From Streptomyces sp. CA-210063 (lineage in GTDB: Bacteria > Actinomycetota > Actinomycetes > Streptomycetales > Streptomycetaceae): a stretch of DNA of 64,000 bases. This document shows positions 8,514 to 17,012 of the stretch, in pieces. Location of the stretch: NCBI RefSeq assembly GCF_024612015.1, contig NZ_CP102512.1:5890001-5954000 (forward strand), written 5' to 3'. The notes under the pieces are model-generated. The model was not told the DNA's origin. It did no database searches and saw nothing but the letters and a program-made list of their open reading frames with translations. Each line of letters opens with the position of its first letter. Within the stretch, counting starts at the first letter, position 1. The translations under genes were made by a program, and so were the position numbers.

Positions 8514-10223
8514 TCAGCCGGACGGATCGACCAGCGTGGGCACCAGATGCCGCTGCGCATGGCGGACGTACTCCCCTACGCGCTCCCACCCGTTCTCCTC
8601 CCCCTCCCGCCGGGTGCGCAGCCCCCAGGCCTTGGGCAGTTCGTGCTCCTTGATCCACAGCATGTAGCGGCACACCGCCTCGCGCCGGTCTCCGATCGCC
8701 TCCAGTCGGCGGGCGAGGGCGCCGTCGCGGCGGGCGCGGGCGAGCGCGGCGAACATGTCGACCACGGCGTAGTAGCTGAGCACGGCCTCGGTCGTGCGGC
8801 TCACGCAGGCCAATACCACTGCGGCCTCGTGCCGCGCCTGTTCCTCCAGCCGCCGGGTCCGGCCGAACCGGCTCGGCCGCCCGTGATGGAAGTGGCGCCG
8901 GATGTTGTCGAAGTCGGGTACGAAGGGGCCGTCCTTGCCGGCCCCCAGGATGAGGGCGTTCATCGTGTGGACGTATGCCGCGCAGTCCGCCTGCGTCGCC
9001 AGGCGCACCTCCCGGGGCAGCCCTTCGGTGAACGGCACCAGGGGCGGCTCGGCCCCGTCGCTGAGCCTGCCCTCGAGGATCGGGGTGAGTTCGCGGGCGA
9101 TGAGGAAGAGGGTGCACGCGTCGAAGACCAGGTAGGGGTCCCCGGACCCGTACCGGACCTCGCCCTCCGGCATGGCCATCGGGATGAGCGGCCGAGGTGG
9201 GAGCAGGGTGGCGGAGCGCGGGGGTCGCCAGGAGCGCAGGTACGAGGCGACGGTGTCGTCGACATCGGCCCAGGTGCTGTCACGGTCGGGCGTGAAGGGG
9301 GCGGGCGTGAAGGAGCCGGGATCGGCGGCGCCGGATGCCGCTTCCCCGGTGACGGCGAAGAGGGTGGGCAGGGCCCAGGAGATGTTGGCCATCAGATCAC
9401 TGGTCTGCGGCGCCAGTCCGATGACGAAGCCCTGCCGGCCGTCGGCGAGGGGGCGGGCCAGCACCCGGGACTCCGGCTCGGTGGAGGGCTGGACGAAGAC
9501 CTCGACGGTGGAGGCCGCTCGTCGGACCTCGTCCACGTCGGGGAGGCGCGGGTCGCGCACGCGGTGATCGCCGTCGTCGGTACGGGAGAAGGCGTGGGCG
9601 AGCAGGAGCAGGTCGAGCAGTCTGCGGGGCCCGCCGGACATGTCGGCCAGCTTCTCCGGGTTGTCGAGCAGGGTGCCGGTGGGGTCGGCGCCGCTGACGA
9701 AGTCCGGGTCGGTGAAGACACGGGCGAGCCGGGTGGCCTCGGCGGCGAGCTCGGCGTTCTGGTGGTCGCGGAACATGATGCTGGGCGCGTAGGGGAGGGG
9801 CGTTGGGTCCGGCACCCCCTGTGCGAAGAGGCCGTTGAGAGCGGAGCGCAGGGCTCCGGCGTCTCGTACGGGCACGTCGCGTCGTGGCTTGCGGATCACG
9901 ATCTGCCCGTGCTCGACGCGGGGATCCGACCGCACGACGACATCGGTCGGCCCCGCGAGGCGTACGGCGATGCCGTACCGGAAGAAGTGACGGAGCGCGG
10001 CGACGACGTCCGCGAGGGCGGCGGCCGTGGCGGTGCCGGTGAGGATGTCATCGCCCAGGGCGTCGGCGCCCGGCGGGCGTAAGTCCGCGTACGCGACACC
10101 GGCCCGGCTCAACACATCCCTCGCGGCGCCCGTCTCCCCGCGATCCGACGCGGCGAAGAGATGGAAGACCACCTGTGCCCCGGTGCCGGCGCCGATGGCC
10201 ACCGGTGTCGTCGCTTCCCCCAT
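8514..10223 (-). CDS. Unrecognised 569-aa protein heading the trypsin-NTPase cassette
   Basis: I do not recognise a domain. From the ATG at 10223 the protein opens with MGEATTPVAIGAGTGAQVVFHLFAASD and an alpha/beta-looking 90-residue region, then a long alpha-rich body with DPYLVFDACTLFLIARELTPI and a C-terminal helical part rich in Arg, His and Trp. No signal peptide or membrane helix is seen. The ORF could begin 18 codons earlier, but the 10223 ATG has GAGG close by. About 50 bases separate it from the Trypco2 gene, so the three minus-strand genes are probably one operon, with this gene first. It may supply the sensor or effector; that is inference from position. Confidence 0.6.
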   Translation of the reverse strand: MGEATTPVAIGAGTGAQVVFHLFAASDRGETGAARDVLSRAGVAYADLRPPGADALGDDILTGTATAAALADVVAALRHFFRYGIAVRLAGPTDVVVRSDPRVEHGQIVIRKPRRDVPVRDAGALRSALNGLFAQGVPDPTPLPYAPSIMFRDHQNAELAAEATRLARVFTDPDFVSGADPTGTLLDNPEKLADMSGGPRRLLDLLLLAHAFSRTDDGDHRVRDPRLPDVDEVRRAASTVEVFVQPSTEPESRVLARPLADGRQGFVIGLAPQTSDLMANISWALPTLFAVTGEAASGAADPGSFTPAPFTPDRDSTWADVDDTVASYLRSWRPPRSATLLPPRPLIPMAMPEGEVRYGSGDPYLVFDACTLFLIARELTPILEGRLSDGAEPPLVPFTEGLPREVRLATQADCAAYVHTMNALILGAGKDGPFVPDFDNIRRHFHHGRPSRFGRTRRLEEQARHEAAVVLACVSRTTEAVLSYYAVVDMFAALARARRDGALARRLEAIGDRREAVCRYMLWIKEHELPKAWGLRTRREGEENGWERVGEYVRHAQRHLVPTLVDPSG

Positions 10224-10394
10224 ACCTCGACAGCATGGCGGCAGGCGGAGGGATGAATCAACCGATCGGAGGGACACGGGGAGCGAGCGGGCGAACGTCC
10301 GCCTGGGGACGCTCAGGGCTCACCAGCCGTGGGCCACCCCGGGGCGGTGAGGCGTCCCCGGGGTGCTCACGTCGGTCCGCGACCGTTCGTGTCG

Positions 10395-11165
10395 TCAGGC
10401 GTTCGGGTCGAACGAGATCCCCGAAGGCATCGCCGCCGCGAGGTTGGAGGCGAAACTGCCGTCCTTGAGGCCGAAGTTGGCGCTGCCGAAGTTGTACGCG
10501 ACGAGGGTGTCGCGGATCGCGGTCGACGGGTAGCCGTTCCAGCCGACGAGCGGCGGGTACTGCCAGGTGCCCTCGTGGTTCTCCGGCGGCTCGTCGCCGG
10601 AGGTGGCGAGGCGGAAGCAGTGCGTGCTGATGCCGTCCTTGTGGTAGACGATCTTCGGGTGGTTGCCGTCCCAGCGGACGGAGGACGCGGCGTGCACGGT
10701 GAAGTCGCCGTGGTTGGAGGTCGAGACGTACCGGGCCGTGCCGTTCTGCACCCAGACGACGACGTGCTCCCAGTCGTGCCGGTGGCCGCCGATGCTGCTG
10801 CCCGCGACCGCCTGGTCCTTCTCGAAGTAGAGGTCGTACATGATCGCGCACCAGCCGTTGTTGCACTTGTAGCGCGAGTAGCCGTTGGTGTTGTCCAGGT
10901 CGGACGCGTCGCGGCAGTCGCCGCTGAGCGAACCGGTGGGGTTGAGCCCGCCGTTGACCGTGCCGGTGGGGCCGATGGCGGGGGTCGAGTAGCAGCCGTC
11001 GGTGTCGTAGTCGTAGGCCGGCTGCCAGGTCGTCTCCAGGGTCTCCGCGTTGGCGGGCAGCGCGGCGGGCGGGGCCGCGTACGCGCTGCCGGCGAAACCG
11101 ACGACCAGCGCGAGGGCGCCGCCGACGGTGAGCAGGGATCTTCCTGTGCGGGAGCTTGTCTTCAC
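10395..11165 (-). CDS. Secreted NPP1/Nep1-like necrosis-inducing protein
   Basis: 256 residues from a GTG preceded by AGGAGG at a five-base gap. A Sec signal peptide (KTSSRTGRS, then LLTVGGALALVVGFAGSAYA) precedes a mature NLP domain. The family signature GHRHDWE is intact inside SIGGHRHDWEHVVVWV, along with paired cysteines in DGCYSTPAI/GDCRDAS and KCNNGWCAIM. NLP proteins are extracellular cytolysins that bind plant sphingolipids and occur in oomycetes, fungi, and some Streptomyces and Pectobacterium. Secretion is certain from sequence; toxicity is known of the family, not tested here. Confidence 0.9.
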   Translation of the reverse strand: MKTSSRTGRSLLTVGGALALVVGFAGSAYAAPPAALPANAETLETTWQPAYDYDTDGCYSTPAIGPTGTVNGGLNPTGSLSGDCRDASDLDNTNGYSRYKCNNGWCAIMYDLYFEKDQAVAGSSIGGHRHDWEHVVVWVQNGTARYVSTSNHGDFTVHAASSVRWDGNHPKIVYHKDGISTHCFRLATSGDEPPENHEGTWQYPPLVGWNGYPSTAIRDTLVAYNFGSANFGLKDGSFASNLAAAMPSGISFDPNA

Positions 11166-11546
11166 TGCGTCCTCCTGGTGGACCGCGGCGCGGGGGATGC
11201 CGATGCGGGGAATCCCCATGCGGGGGGGATCCCGAGGTGGGGGATGGCATGCGCAGGTCAGGTTCGCCTTACTCGCCGGTAGTCCACAAGTGTCGGAAGG
11301 TGTCGGAGTGATGAAGACTCAATCACTGTGGCAACGCTGTGAGTTGGGGGCCGAGGGCTTCGGAACCCCGGATCTGCCATGACATGACGTCACATCACGG
11401 ATCGATATCCGCCACGTAGTTGTTATGTGCGAAGTCGCCGCGAGAGGCCTCCCGGAGATCATTCCGCGCCCGCCCGCGTGCATAGTTGTCTCGCCCCGGC
11501 CAAGCGGGGGCATGACAACTTTCAGCCATAACGGGGGACGGGCTCC
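11166..11546. other. Intergenic region with divergent promoters and a TGACGTCA palindrome
   Basis: About 380 bases between the divergent NLP toxin and lipoprotein protease genes. It holds a repeated GGGGATNCC-type motif near the NLP start and an imperfect 18-bp palindrome at 11380-11397 centred on TGACGTCA (14 of 18 bases symmetric). Base composition is less GC-rich than the genes around it. The palindrome is a possible operator; no ORF was found. Confidence 0.5.
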
Positions 11547-12803
11547 ATGCCATCCATACGCCGCCGCGGCCTCACGGCCGCAGCCGCCGTGATCGCCGCG
11601 GTCATGGTCACCACCACGGCCTGCAGCAAGACCGAGGACAACGGGGCGAACGCCTCGGCGCCGACGACCGCCCAGGCGGACGCGGGCGACACCATCGACA
11701 CCGGTGAGAACGAGAGCGGCGGTGACACGACCGTCGGCGGCTTCAAGCTCCCGGAGGGCGTGCCCACCGAGCTGACCGGTGACGCGCTGCAGAAGTGGAA
11801 GGACGGTGGCTGGCAGGACTTCGACAGCGACTGGGCCTCCAAGGCGGAGGACTTCGCCAACCCCTACATCGAGGACTTCTGGACCCCGGAGCGCATCGCC
11901 GAGGCCAAGGAGAACATGGCCCAGCTGCCGACGATCGCGGAGGCGGGCAACACGGCGAAGGGTGGCGGCAAGACCACCCAGGTCTGGCTGCCCGACGGCA
12001 CGGTCAAGAAGCAGAAGGCCGCCAAGGTCAAGGCGACCTACCACAAGTACGCCCCGCCGGTCGGCAAGCTCTTCTTCACGACGCCCCAGGGCTCGAGCGT
12101 CTGCTCCGCCGCCGTGGTGAAGGACCCGGCGCACCCGGGCAAGTCCAACCTCGTGTGGACCGCCGGGCACTGCGTGCACGCGGGCAAGGGCGGCGGCTGG
12201 TACCGCAACATCGCCTTCGTCCCGTCCTTCAACAACACCGCCAAGCTGAACATCGCCCAGGCGTCGAAGAACTACCGCGCGAAGAACGTCTCCCCGTACG
12301 GCATCGCCTGGGCCGACTGGGCCACCACCTCCGGCACCTGGATCAAGGGCGGTGCCGCCAGCGAGGGCACCGTGGCCGCCGCGTACGACTACGCCGTCCT
12401 CCACGTGAAGCCCGAGAAGGGCGCCAAGTCCCTTGAGGAGCGCCTCGGTTCGGCCCTGCCGGTGTGGTTCAACGCCCCCGCCGCCAACAAGGTCAAGAAC
12501 ATGAAGGTGCGCGGCTACCCGGCCGAGGCCCAGTACGACGGCTCGAAGATGTACCACTGCCAGGGCGCCACCAAGCGCTTCGTCCTCGGCTACAGCTACC
12601 CGAGCAGCTACCCGGCCCAGTACATGGTCGGCTGCACCATGAACGGCGGCGCCTCCGGCGGCCCCTGGTTCATGAGCCACAAGGGCAAGACCTACCTGGT
12701 CTCCAACAACTCCCTGAGCGACCGCTCCACGTTCATCACCGGGCCGCGCCTCGGGAAGAACGCCAAGGAGGTCTACTTGGCGACCAGCAACAAGTTCAAG
12801 TAG
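11547..12803 (+). CDS. Secreted lipoprotein with V8/trypsin-like serine protease domain
   Basis: 418 residues. A type II signal peptide with lipobox VTTTAC (Cys at residue 26) shows it is a membrane-anchored lipoprotein. A Ser/Thr/Asp-rich spacer is followed by a chymotrypsin-fold domain: H208 in TAGHCVH, D281 in AYDYAVLH, S370 in GGASGGPW. Cys pairs around the active site may form disulfides. The arrangement resembles glutamyl-endopeptidase/trypsin-like serine peptidases of actinomycetes. A strong hairpin follows about 45 bases after its stop. Confidence 0.88.
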   Translation: MPSIRRRGLTAAAAVIAAVMVTTTACSKTEDNGANASAPTTAQADAGDTIDTGENESGGDTTVGGFKLPEGVPTELTGDALQKWKDGGWQDFDSDWASKAEDFANPYIEDFWTPERIAEAKENMAQLPTIAEAGNTAKGGGKTTQVWLPDGTVKKQKAAKVKATYHKYAPPVGKLFFTTPQGSSVCSAAVVKDPAHPGKSNLVWTAGHCVHAGKGGGWYRNIAFVPSFNNTAKLNIAQASKNYRAKNVSPYGIAWADWATTSGTWIKGGAASEGTVAAAYDYAVLHVKPEKGAKSLEERLGSALPVWFNAPAANKVKNMKVRGYPAEAQYDGSKMYHCQGATKRFVLGYSYPSSYPAQYMVGCTMNGGASGGPWFMSHKGKTYLVSNNSLSDRSTFITGPRLGKNAKEVYLATSNKFK

Positions 12804-12846
12804 GCCCCACGTGTCGTAGGCAGATGGACAGGGCTCGTGCCTGATC

Positions 12847-12876
12847 GGCCCCCGGTGACCTCGGTCGCCGGGGGCC
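12847..12876 (+). terminator. Hairpin terminator after the lipoprotein protease gene
   Basis: A perfect 9-bp stem GGCCCCCGG / CCGGGGGCC with a 12-base loop, 44 bases past the stop. There is no T-tract, as is usual in streptomycetes. Confidence 0.7.
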
Positions 12877-12903
12877 GTCGCGTGTGCACGTACATTCGGC
12901 GGC

Positions 12904-13470
12904 ATGAACACGTCCGAGTGGTGGGAGCCGCTGCCCGCCGGCATCCGTGAACAGGTCGACGGGTACGTCCTCCAGGACGCCTACATCCAGGCGGTCCACG
13001 TCGTCTTCATGGCCGGTCGCGCTCTGGGCCTGGGCCTCCATGACGCCGAACGCGTCGTCCACGACCGCTACGCCCACCACGGCGACCGCGTCGCCCGCAC
13101 CCCCGACAGCCCCCTCGACCCGGAGTCGCTGGCCGCCCTCGCCGCCGGCTGCCCCGGCCGCGTCGTCGCCATCGAGGCGGTGTGGGACGGCGACACGGTC
13201 CACGGCTGGTTCGTGCAGCTGCTGGCCCTGACGACCGACCCGCCCGGGGAGCACCGACTGGCCACCATCCACTGGAAGACGGCCGAGCGGTACCTCGGGG
13301 AGGACGGGGACGGGGACGGGGACGGGGATGGGGATGGGGACGGGACCGAGGGCCACCCGTCGGCCGTGGCCGCCGACCGCTGCGGCAGAGCCCTGGCCGC
13401 CCGCCTCTCGGTCCCCTTCCACTTCGCGAGCCCCGACACCCCGGACGACCTGGCCAGGTGGACCGGGTGA
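12904..13470 (+). CDS. Hypothetical protein with (Asp-Gly)7 tract
   Basis: 188 residues, no domain recognised. The first 120 residues look folded and soluble (DAYIQAVHVVFMAGRALGLGL; VVAIEAVWDGDTVHGWFVQLLAL); a (DG)7 spacer at about residues 134-147 links to a shorter C-terminal piece. The tract is encoded by a GGGGAC hexanucleotide microsatellite and is probably length-variable. It has its own ATG at 12904 about 28 bases beyond the terminator. Confidence 0.6.
   Translation: MNTSEWWEPLPAGIREQVDGYVLQDAYIQAVHVVFMAGRALGLGLHDAERVVHDRYAHHGDRVARTPDSPLDPESLAALAAGCPGRVVAIEAVWDGDTVHGWFVQLLALTTDPPGEHRLATIHWKTAERYLGEDGDGDGDGDGDGDGTEGHPSAVAADRCGRALAARLSVPFHFASPDTPDDLARWTG
13303..13344 (+). repeat. Hexanucleotide microsatellite (GACGGG/GATGGG)7
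   Basis: Seven 6-bp units inside the 188-aa hypothetical gene, five GACGGG and two GATGGG. Because the unit is a multiple of three, slippage would only change the number of Asp-Gly dipeptides. Confidence 0.95.
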
Positions 13471-13639
13471 CGGGGGAGGAGCGCGACGCGAGTCCGTCGA
13501 GTGTCGAGCACGGCGACACCCATCCGGGTGGCCACCGGCCCCGGGTGACGGCCATGGCGTCACGGGAGTAGGCGAAGCGCGTCGGGGCGGCCATCATCTC
13601 CCTCATGGCCGAGCTGACCCGACGAAGCTCGCCAGCCGT

Positions 13640-13695
13640 ACTCGACCAGCGGAACTCGACCAGCGGAACTCGACGAGCCGCACTCGACCAGCAGA
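13640..13695. repeat. 14-bp tandem repeat upstream of the reductase gene
   Basis: Four head-to-tail copies of ACTCGACCAGCGGA (the third and fourth with 2-4 changes) end 20 bases before the ATG at 13715, just before the ribosome site AGAAGAAGGGGAG. They lie in the leader, where they could affect translation or bind a factor. Confidence 0.85.
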
Positions 13696-13714
13696 AGAAG
13701 GGGAGTCGCCAGCC

Positions 13715-14374
13715 ATGTCACTCGCCCGCGTCCACAACTTCTCCGTCTCGCTCGACGGCTTTGGCACCGGTGAGGGCCAGAGCCGCGACGCGCCGTTCGG
13801 CCACGCCGGTGAAGGGCTCCACGAGTGGATGTTCGCCACCCGGTGGTGGCACGAGGCGACCGGCCGGCCCGGAGGGACCGGCGGCCTCGACGACGCCTTC
13901 GCACGGCAGTTCAAACCCGGGATCGGCGCGGAGATCATGGGCGCCGGGAAGTTCGGCTATCCCGGATGGCACGAGGACCCGGAGTGGAAGGGGTGGTGGG
14001 GGCCCAACCCGCCCTTCCACACACCGACCTTCATCCTCACCCATCACCCCCGCCCGTCGATCGAGATGGAGGGCGGCACGACGTTCCACTTCCTCGACGC
14101 CCCGCCCGCCGAGGCGCTGGAGGCGGCCCGCGAGGCCGCGGGCGGCCAGGACGTACGCATCGGCGGAGGGGTCACCGTGGTCCGTGACTTCTTCGCCGCC
14201 GGGCTCATCGACCACATGCACGTCGTGGTGGCCCCCGTCCTGCTCGGCCGAGGCGTACGCCTCTGGGACGGACTGGAGGGCCTGGAGAAGGACTACGACG
14301 TCGAGGCCGCCGCCTCGCCCAGCGGGGTCACGCATCTGACGTTCACCCGTGCCGGTCTCCCCAACACGGCCTAG
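13715..14374 (+). CDS. RibD C-terminal/dihydrofolate reductase-like protein
   Basis: 219 residues from ATG 13715, chosen for the AAGGGGAG site nine bases upstream. It opens with RVHNFSVSLDGF, typical of the YyaP/YwjB-type RibD_C reductases, then IGAEIMGAGKFGYPGW, and ends with the nucleotide-binding part IGGGVTVVRDFFAAGLIDHMHVVVAPVLLGRG. The family binds NADPH; most of these small reductases have no known substrate. Its stop overlaps the stop of the convergent helicase gene by four bases. Confidence 0.85.
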   Translation: MSLARVHNFSVSLDGFGTGEGQSRDAPFGHAGEGLHEWMFATRWWHEATGRPGGTGGLDDAFARQFKPGIGAEIMGAGKFGYPGWHEDPEWKGWWGPNPPFHTPTFILTHHPRPSIEMEGGTTFHFLDAPPAEALEAAREAAGGQDVRIGGGVTVVRDFFAAGLIDHMHVVVAPVLLGRGVRLWDGLEGLEKDYDVEAAASPSGVTHLTFTRAGLPNTA

Positions 14375-16410
14375 GCGAGCTGCGGCGGCAGCGGGGCCGC
14401 GTGGGTCACGATCAGGCCCGACACGGCACGCGTGAGGGCCACGTACAGGCGGCGCAGGCCGGTCCGTTCGTCCGGCTCGCCGTCGACGACCGCTCGCGGT
14501 TCGTCCAGCACCACGTAGTCGTACTCGAGGCCCTTCGCGAGCGACGCCGGTACGAGGGTGAGGCGGGTCTCGTACGTCGTCTCCTCGCCCGGCGCGAGAT
14601 GGCCGATGCCCGCCGCCGTGAGCGCCTCGGCGAGGGCGGGCACGCGGGCGTCGGCGGCGATGAGCCCGGTCGACCCCTCGTTGCGCAGCAACTCCTCGCA
14701 GGCGGCGACCACTTCGGAGTCCCCCGAGCTCGGCCGTACGTCGAAGAAGCCCGGGTTCTCCCGGACCGACGCGACCGGGGTCAGGCCGGGCGCGATGTGG
14801 GGGAGGAGACGGGAGGCGTACGTGATGACGTCGGTCGGGACGCGGAAACCGGCGGTCAGCTCCTCCACATGGGCCTCCGCCTTGCCGAGGTGCGTCAGGG
14901 CCTCGTCCCAGCTCTTCGTCGCCCAAGGGGTCGTGCCCTGCGCGAGGTCGCCGAGGACGGTCGCGGAACCGGTGGTGCAGCGGCGCCCGACCGCCCGGTA
15001 CTGCATGGGGGACAGATCCTGCGCCTCGTCGAGCACGACATGCCCGAGCGAGTGCGTGCGCCGCACGAGGTCGGTGGTCTCGTCGATGAGCACGGCGTCG
15101 GCGGCTGACCACCTGGCCGACTTCACGCTCCGCACGGGCTTCGCCCAGAGGATCGTCTTCTGCTCGTCCTCGGTCAGGATCCCGTCCGCGTGTACGGCGA
15201 GGAAGTCCGCGTCGGAGAGGAGACGCAGGACGAGCCTGGCCGGCTCGACGGGCGGCCAGATCGCCTTGACGGCCGCCTTCACGGCGGTGTTGCGGGCCAC
15301 CGCGTCCTGCACCCGGTCGTCGGGAGCCTCGCCGGACCGCTCCATCTGCACCAGCACCGCGTGCGCGATCCGCTGCGGCAGCGCCTCACGGGCGGCCCCG
15401 TAGCGGATCTCCCGGTCCAGCAACTCCCGCACGATGTCCTGCAGTTCGTACGCCGGTACGCGCCAGCGCCGCGACCCCCTGACGACCACGACGGGCTCGG
15501 TGGGGAGGGTGACGTGCGACCGTACGGCCCGGCGGAGCACCTCGGCCATCCGGGCGTCGCCCTTGACGACGGCGGCCGCCGCCTCGTCCGTGCCCCGCAC
15601 CTCGACGTGGGCGACGAGGTCGTCGACGGTCGCCTGCTTGACCTCCAACTCGCCGAGCGCCGGGAGGACCTGCTCGATGTAGTGGAGGAAGGAGCGGTTC
15701 GGCCCGATGACGAGGGTGCCGGTGCGGGAGAGGCGCTCGCGGTGGGCGTAGAGGAGGTAGGCGACGCGGTGCAGGCCGACGGCGGTCTTTCCGGTGCCGG
15801 GGCCGCCCTGGACGCAGAGGCTGCCGGACAGGTCGGACCGGACGATCTCGTCCTGCTCCGGCTGGATCGTCGCCACGATGTCCCGCATCGGACCGACGCG
15901 CGGACGCTCGATCTCCCGCTGGAGCAGCTTGCTGGTGGTCGCGGCCTCGGCGGGGTCGGAGAGGTGCTCGTCCTCGTACGCGGTGAGGTCGCCGCCGGTG
16001 TACCCGAAGCGGCGGCGCAGCCCGACGTCCATCGGGTCGGTCTTGGAGGCCCGGTAGAAGGGCTGGGAGACGGGGGCACGCCAGTCGATGACCATGGGAT
16101 CGCCGTCGGCGTCGTGGACGTGCCGCCGCCCGATGTAGAACCGCTCCCCTTCCGCTCCTTCCGCCTGATCCGCGGCCGGGGCGTGCAGATAGTCGAGCCG
16201 GCCGAAGAAGAGCGGGGTGTGGCTCAGGTCGGCCAGCGCCTTGATCCGCTCGCCGATCTGGTGCGCCAGGACCTCCGCGTTCACCCAGTTCGCGGTGACG
16301 TCCCTGATGTCCAGCGCCTCCACGTCCTCCCGCATGGCCCGGAGCGCGGAACGGGAGGCGGCGAGGTGGGAGCGTTCGCGGGAGAGGGGGTCGGTGGGGT
16401 GCGCGGACAT
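14371..16410 (-). CDS. helD: HelD/HelR-type RNA polymerase recycling ATPase (UvrD superfamily 1)
   Basis: 679 residues. The N-terminal coiled coil (LSRERSHLAASRSALRAMRE...ANWVNAEVLAHQIGERIKAL) is the secondary-channel arm of HelD. It is followed by YIGRRHV...PMVIDWRAPVSQPFYRA, Walker A QGGPGTGKTAVGLHR, and helicase motif II VVLDEAQDLSP; the end has LYVALTRAVSGL (motif VI). HelD proteins pull stalled RNA polymerase off DNA; the actinobacterial HelR branch protects against rifamycins. I saw no clear rifamycin-associated inverted repeat in the 330 bases upstream, so a resistance role is open. Confidence 0.9.
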   Translation of the reverse strand: MSAHPTDPLSRERSHLAASRSALRAMREDVEALDIRDVTANWVNAEVLAHQIGERIKALADLSHTPLFFGRLDYLHAPAADQAEGAEGERFYIGRRHVHDADGDPMVIDWRAPVSQPFYRASKTDPMDVGLRRRFGYTGGDLTAYEDEHLSDPAEAATTSKLLQREIERPRVGPMRDIVATIQPEQDEIVRSDLSGSLCVQGGPGTGKTAVGLHRVAYLLYAHRERLSRTGTLVIGPNRSFLHYIEQVLPALGELEVKQATVDDLVAHVEVRGTDEAAAAVVKGDARMAEVLRRAVRSHVTLPTEPVVVVRGSRRWRVPAYELQDIVRELLDREIRYGAAREALPQRIAHAVLVQMERSGEAPDDRVQDAVARNTAVKAAVKAIWPPVEPARLVLRLLSDADFLAVHADGILTEDEQKTILWAKPVRSVKSARWSAADAVLIDETTDLVRRTHSLGHVVLDEAQDLSPMQYRAVGRRCTTGSATVLGDLAQGTTPWATKSWDEALTHLGKAEAHVEELTAGFRVPTDVITYASRLLPHIAPGLTPVASVRENPGFFDVRPSSGDSEVVAACEELLRNEGSTGLIAADARVPALAEALTAAGIGHLAPGEETTYETRLTLVPASLAKGLEYDYVVLDEPRAVVDGEPDERTGLRRLYVALTRAVSGLIVTHAAPLPPQLA

Positions 16411-16740
16411 GCGGGTGCCTCCGGTGGCCTACGGGACCTGGGGGCCGCCTGAGGGCGGGTTCTGCCTGGCGGCGGTGGCCGGCCGGTTTCCGTCCGGGCG
16501 GCGGCACTCCACTGACGGGAGGCGGGCAAGAGCGGAGAGTTTAGGTGAGGAAAGGGGGCGGAGGCCAACGGGTTTTCTCCGCCGCCCCGGATCTGCCCTG
16601 GATCTGCCTGCGTCGTACCCCTAGGGGGTCCGTACTGCCCGGGTATTACGGGTGGGCTGAACCTGAGAGGGAGTAGAGGGCCCAGCGGGTTCACTCCGGA
16701 GACCGACGTAATCCCACGGCGGAAGTTCCACCATGGAGAC
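16411..16740. other. Intergenic region between the divergent helD and 65-aa gene
   Basis: 330 bases without a gene. It contains a GGGGCGGAG / CTCCGCC-GCCCC stem (16554-16588) that may fold in the helD leader. The right half carries the promoter for the small gene at 16741. Nothing else is supported. Confidence 0.4.
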
Positions 16741-16938
16741 ATGAGTGCAGCGACTTTCATCCCAGCCTCGGCCGCCGGCCGACCCGGTCCGCCGCCCGGC
16801 GCGACCGGCCTCGACGACCACCACCACCGCCACCGCCTCGCCGACGCCCTCCGCGCCGTCAAGGTCTTCGCGGGCGCCGCGTTCGGCGTGATCGTCCTCG
16901 GCGAGTACGCGGAGGAAGCGGGCATACGCCGCCGGTGA
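16741..16938 (+). CDS. Small conserved Streptomyces protein, function unknown
   Basis: 65 residues. A Pro/Gly-rich head and a His-rich stretch (DDHHHRHRLADALRAVKVF) precede a short hydrophobic segment AGAAFGVIVLGEYAEEAG and an Arg-rich tail. The ATG is preceded by a TGGAGAC site. The His cluster could bind metal and the hydrophobic piece could contact the membrane; both are guesses. Confidence 0.6.
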   Translation: MSAATFIPASAAGRPGPPPGATGLDDHHHRHRLADALRAVKVFAGAAFGVIVLGEYAEEAGIRRR

Positions 16939-17012
16939 GGCGACGTTCGCTTCCGTGACCTCCGGGTGAGCCGCGGGGTGCACACCCCTGCGGACCGTCA
17001 AGGTCCGGTCGC

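Noticed and set aside
11255..11280. Iron-box-like sequence (AGGTTCGCCTTACT) upstream of the NLP gene
   Set aside because: Only about half of the iron-regulator consensus is present and it is not symmetric.
11319..12944. 541-codon minus-strand open frame over the lipoprotein protease
   Set aside because: Antisense shadow; the sense product has a signal peptide and catalytic triad.
16411..16740. A rifamycin-associated inverted repeat upstream of the HelD-type gene
   Set aside because: I looked for a 19-bp symmetric element of that kind and did not see one; the stem at 16554-16588 does not resemble it.
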